Source: Alkalinema sp. RU_4_3 (lineage in GTDB: Bacteria; Cyanobacteriota; Cyanobacteriia; Leptolyngbyales; Leptolyngbyaceae). Taken from it: DNA of 32,726 bases. The stretch is from assembly GCA_012031975.1 (NCBI GenBank), contig JAAUSA010000032.1:1-32726 (forward strand), read 5' to 3'. The notes beneath the pieces are model-generated. The model made no database searches. It had not been told where the DNA came from and saw nothing but the letters and a program-made list of their open reading frames with translations. Position 1 is the stretch's first letter. Each line of letters begins with the position of its first letter. Made by a program: the position numbers and the translations under genes. This document shows positions 32,224-32,726 of this stretch, one piece after another.

Positions 32224-32726
32224 TTATAGCAGGGTGAGTCGGGATTGGAGGATTTCCATTTGTTTTTGGCATTCGGCGAGGGTTTCGCGGGCGCCTTGGA
32301 CGACTTCGGGGGGAGCTTTGTCTACGAACTTGGCGTTGCTCAGGCGGCTCGATAGGCCGTTGGCATCCCCTTCGATTTTTTTGTAGTCCTTTTCGATTTT
32401 GGCGCGCAGGGCTTCGATGTCTACGAGGCCCGCCAGGGGAATCAGGACCTGTACGGTCCCAACGACCCCGGCAAACATCTGACCTGAAGGGGTTTCTGCC
32501 GTGGAGACGCTCGCTTCAGAGGCCTCGGTTTGGTCCGTGGTGATGGCGCGCATTAGGCGGGTGCCCATGATGTCGTTTTTGAGTTGGCTGGCCTGGGCGA
32601 AGGTGCGGCGGCGATCGCCTTCGCGCCAGAGGTTGCCTTTGACGTAGAAGAAGCTGTAGCCCAGGCGACGAGTTCCATCAGGACGGGCAGCAGGGGCACA
32701 TGGTGGACGGTGTTGAGTATGGCCAG
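32224..32726 (-). CDS. valS: Valyl-tRNA synthetase, 3' part with CAAD membrane domain, frameshifted
   Basis: The last 75 residues are the ValRS coiled-coil tRNA-binding arm (VLIPLAGLVDIEALRAKIEK, then LSNAKFVDKAPPEVVQGARE). The part before it is not a standard ValRS: LAILNTVHHVPLLPVLMELV, then LGYSFFYVKGNLWREGDRRR. This pattern (hydrophobic helix, VPLL...LMELVGLGY, then a charged helix) is the CAAD domain that cyanobacteria insert in some aminoacyl-tRNA synthetases to anchor them to thylakoids. The CAAD reading changes frame near 32664-32668. One extra G would give ELVGLGYS. The 5' part lies beyond the window edge. Confidence 0.82.
   Translation of the reverse strand, partial: GHTQHRPPCAPAARPDGTRRLGYSFFYVKGNLWREGDRRRTFAQASQLKNDIMGTRLMRAITTDQTEASEASVSTAETPSGQMFAGVVGTVQVLIPLAGLVDIEALRAKIEKDYKKIEGDANGLSSRLSNAKFVDKAPPEVVQGARETLAECQKQMEILQSRLTLL

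Overview
The window is chromosomal DNA from a cyanobacterium. Diagnostic signs are psbH with psbN on the opposite strand, the nitrogen regulator ntcA, a cyanobacterial CAAD membrane domain inside valyl-tRNA synthetase, several cyanobacteria-restricted families (DUF3084, DUF3146, DUF4112, DUF1400 hydrolase, DUF2887), and at least 25 copies of the HIP1 octamer GCGATCGC. No rRNA, tRNA, complete insertion sequence or CRISPR array was seen. The genus cannot be fixed from the sequence alone.

Layout. 1-1934: sucC (partial, frameshifted) and sucD. 2052-5130: a lysine-tailed hypothetical protein, a SirB1-type protein, a composite hairpin repeat, a broken nuclease-like gene, a lumenal pentapeptide-repeat protein and a small hypothetical. 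5237-7808: an alpha/beta-hydrolase-fold gene without a recognisable nucleophile in tandem with dusA, then a divergent hypothetical. 8038-11255: nitroreductase, dienelactone hydrolase and DUF1400 hydrolase, all frameshifted. 11300-13025: a second hairpin repeat and then a diversity-generating retroelement (DGR). 13299-18837: a DUF2887 protein, rplI, a Rieske oxygenase, DUF4112 and DnaJ-like membrane proteins, an orphan ParA, and fabI. 19090-24325: ntcA, DUF3084, a YqgF-like nuclease, DUF3146, pth, tatA, psbH/psbN and a fasciclin protein. 24680-32726: a ComB-like phosphatase, 5-formyl-THF cyclo-ligase, secA, a diheme cytochrome c, a GNAT acetyltransferase, a Uma2 nuclease, hisB, a coiled-coil protein and the 3' end of valS.

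The most notable system is the DGR. A 122-bp template repeat (11827-11948) lies 26 bp after the end of a truncated reverse-transcriptase gene. It matches a 122-bp variable repeat (12896-13017) that encodes the C-terminus of a formylglycine-generating-enzyme (SUMF1)-fold protein. The two copies differ at 20 positions. Sixteen of these are template adenines and the other four are cytosines, none is G or T. This is the fingerprint of adenine-directed mutagenic retrohoming. The local RT keeps only its C-terminal part, so the cassette is either a fossil or depends on an RT supplied in trans.

A second theme is a large number of single-base reading-frame breaks, about a dozen in ten genes and often in G or A runs. 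They hit even essential genes such as valS, so indel errors in the assembly are the simplest explanation, although real decay is possible in the 3.7-11.8 kb stretch.
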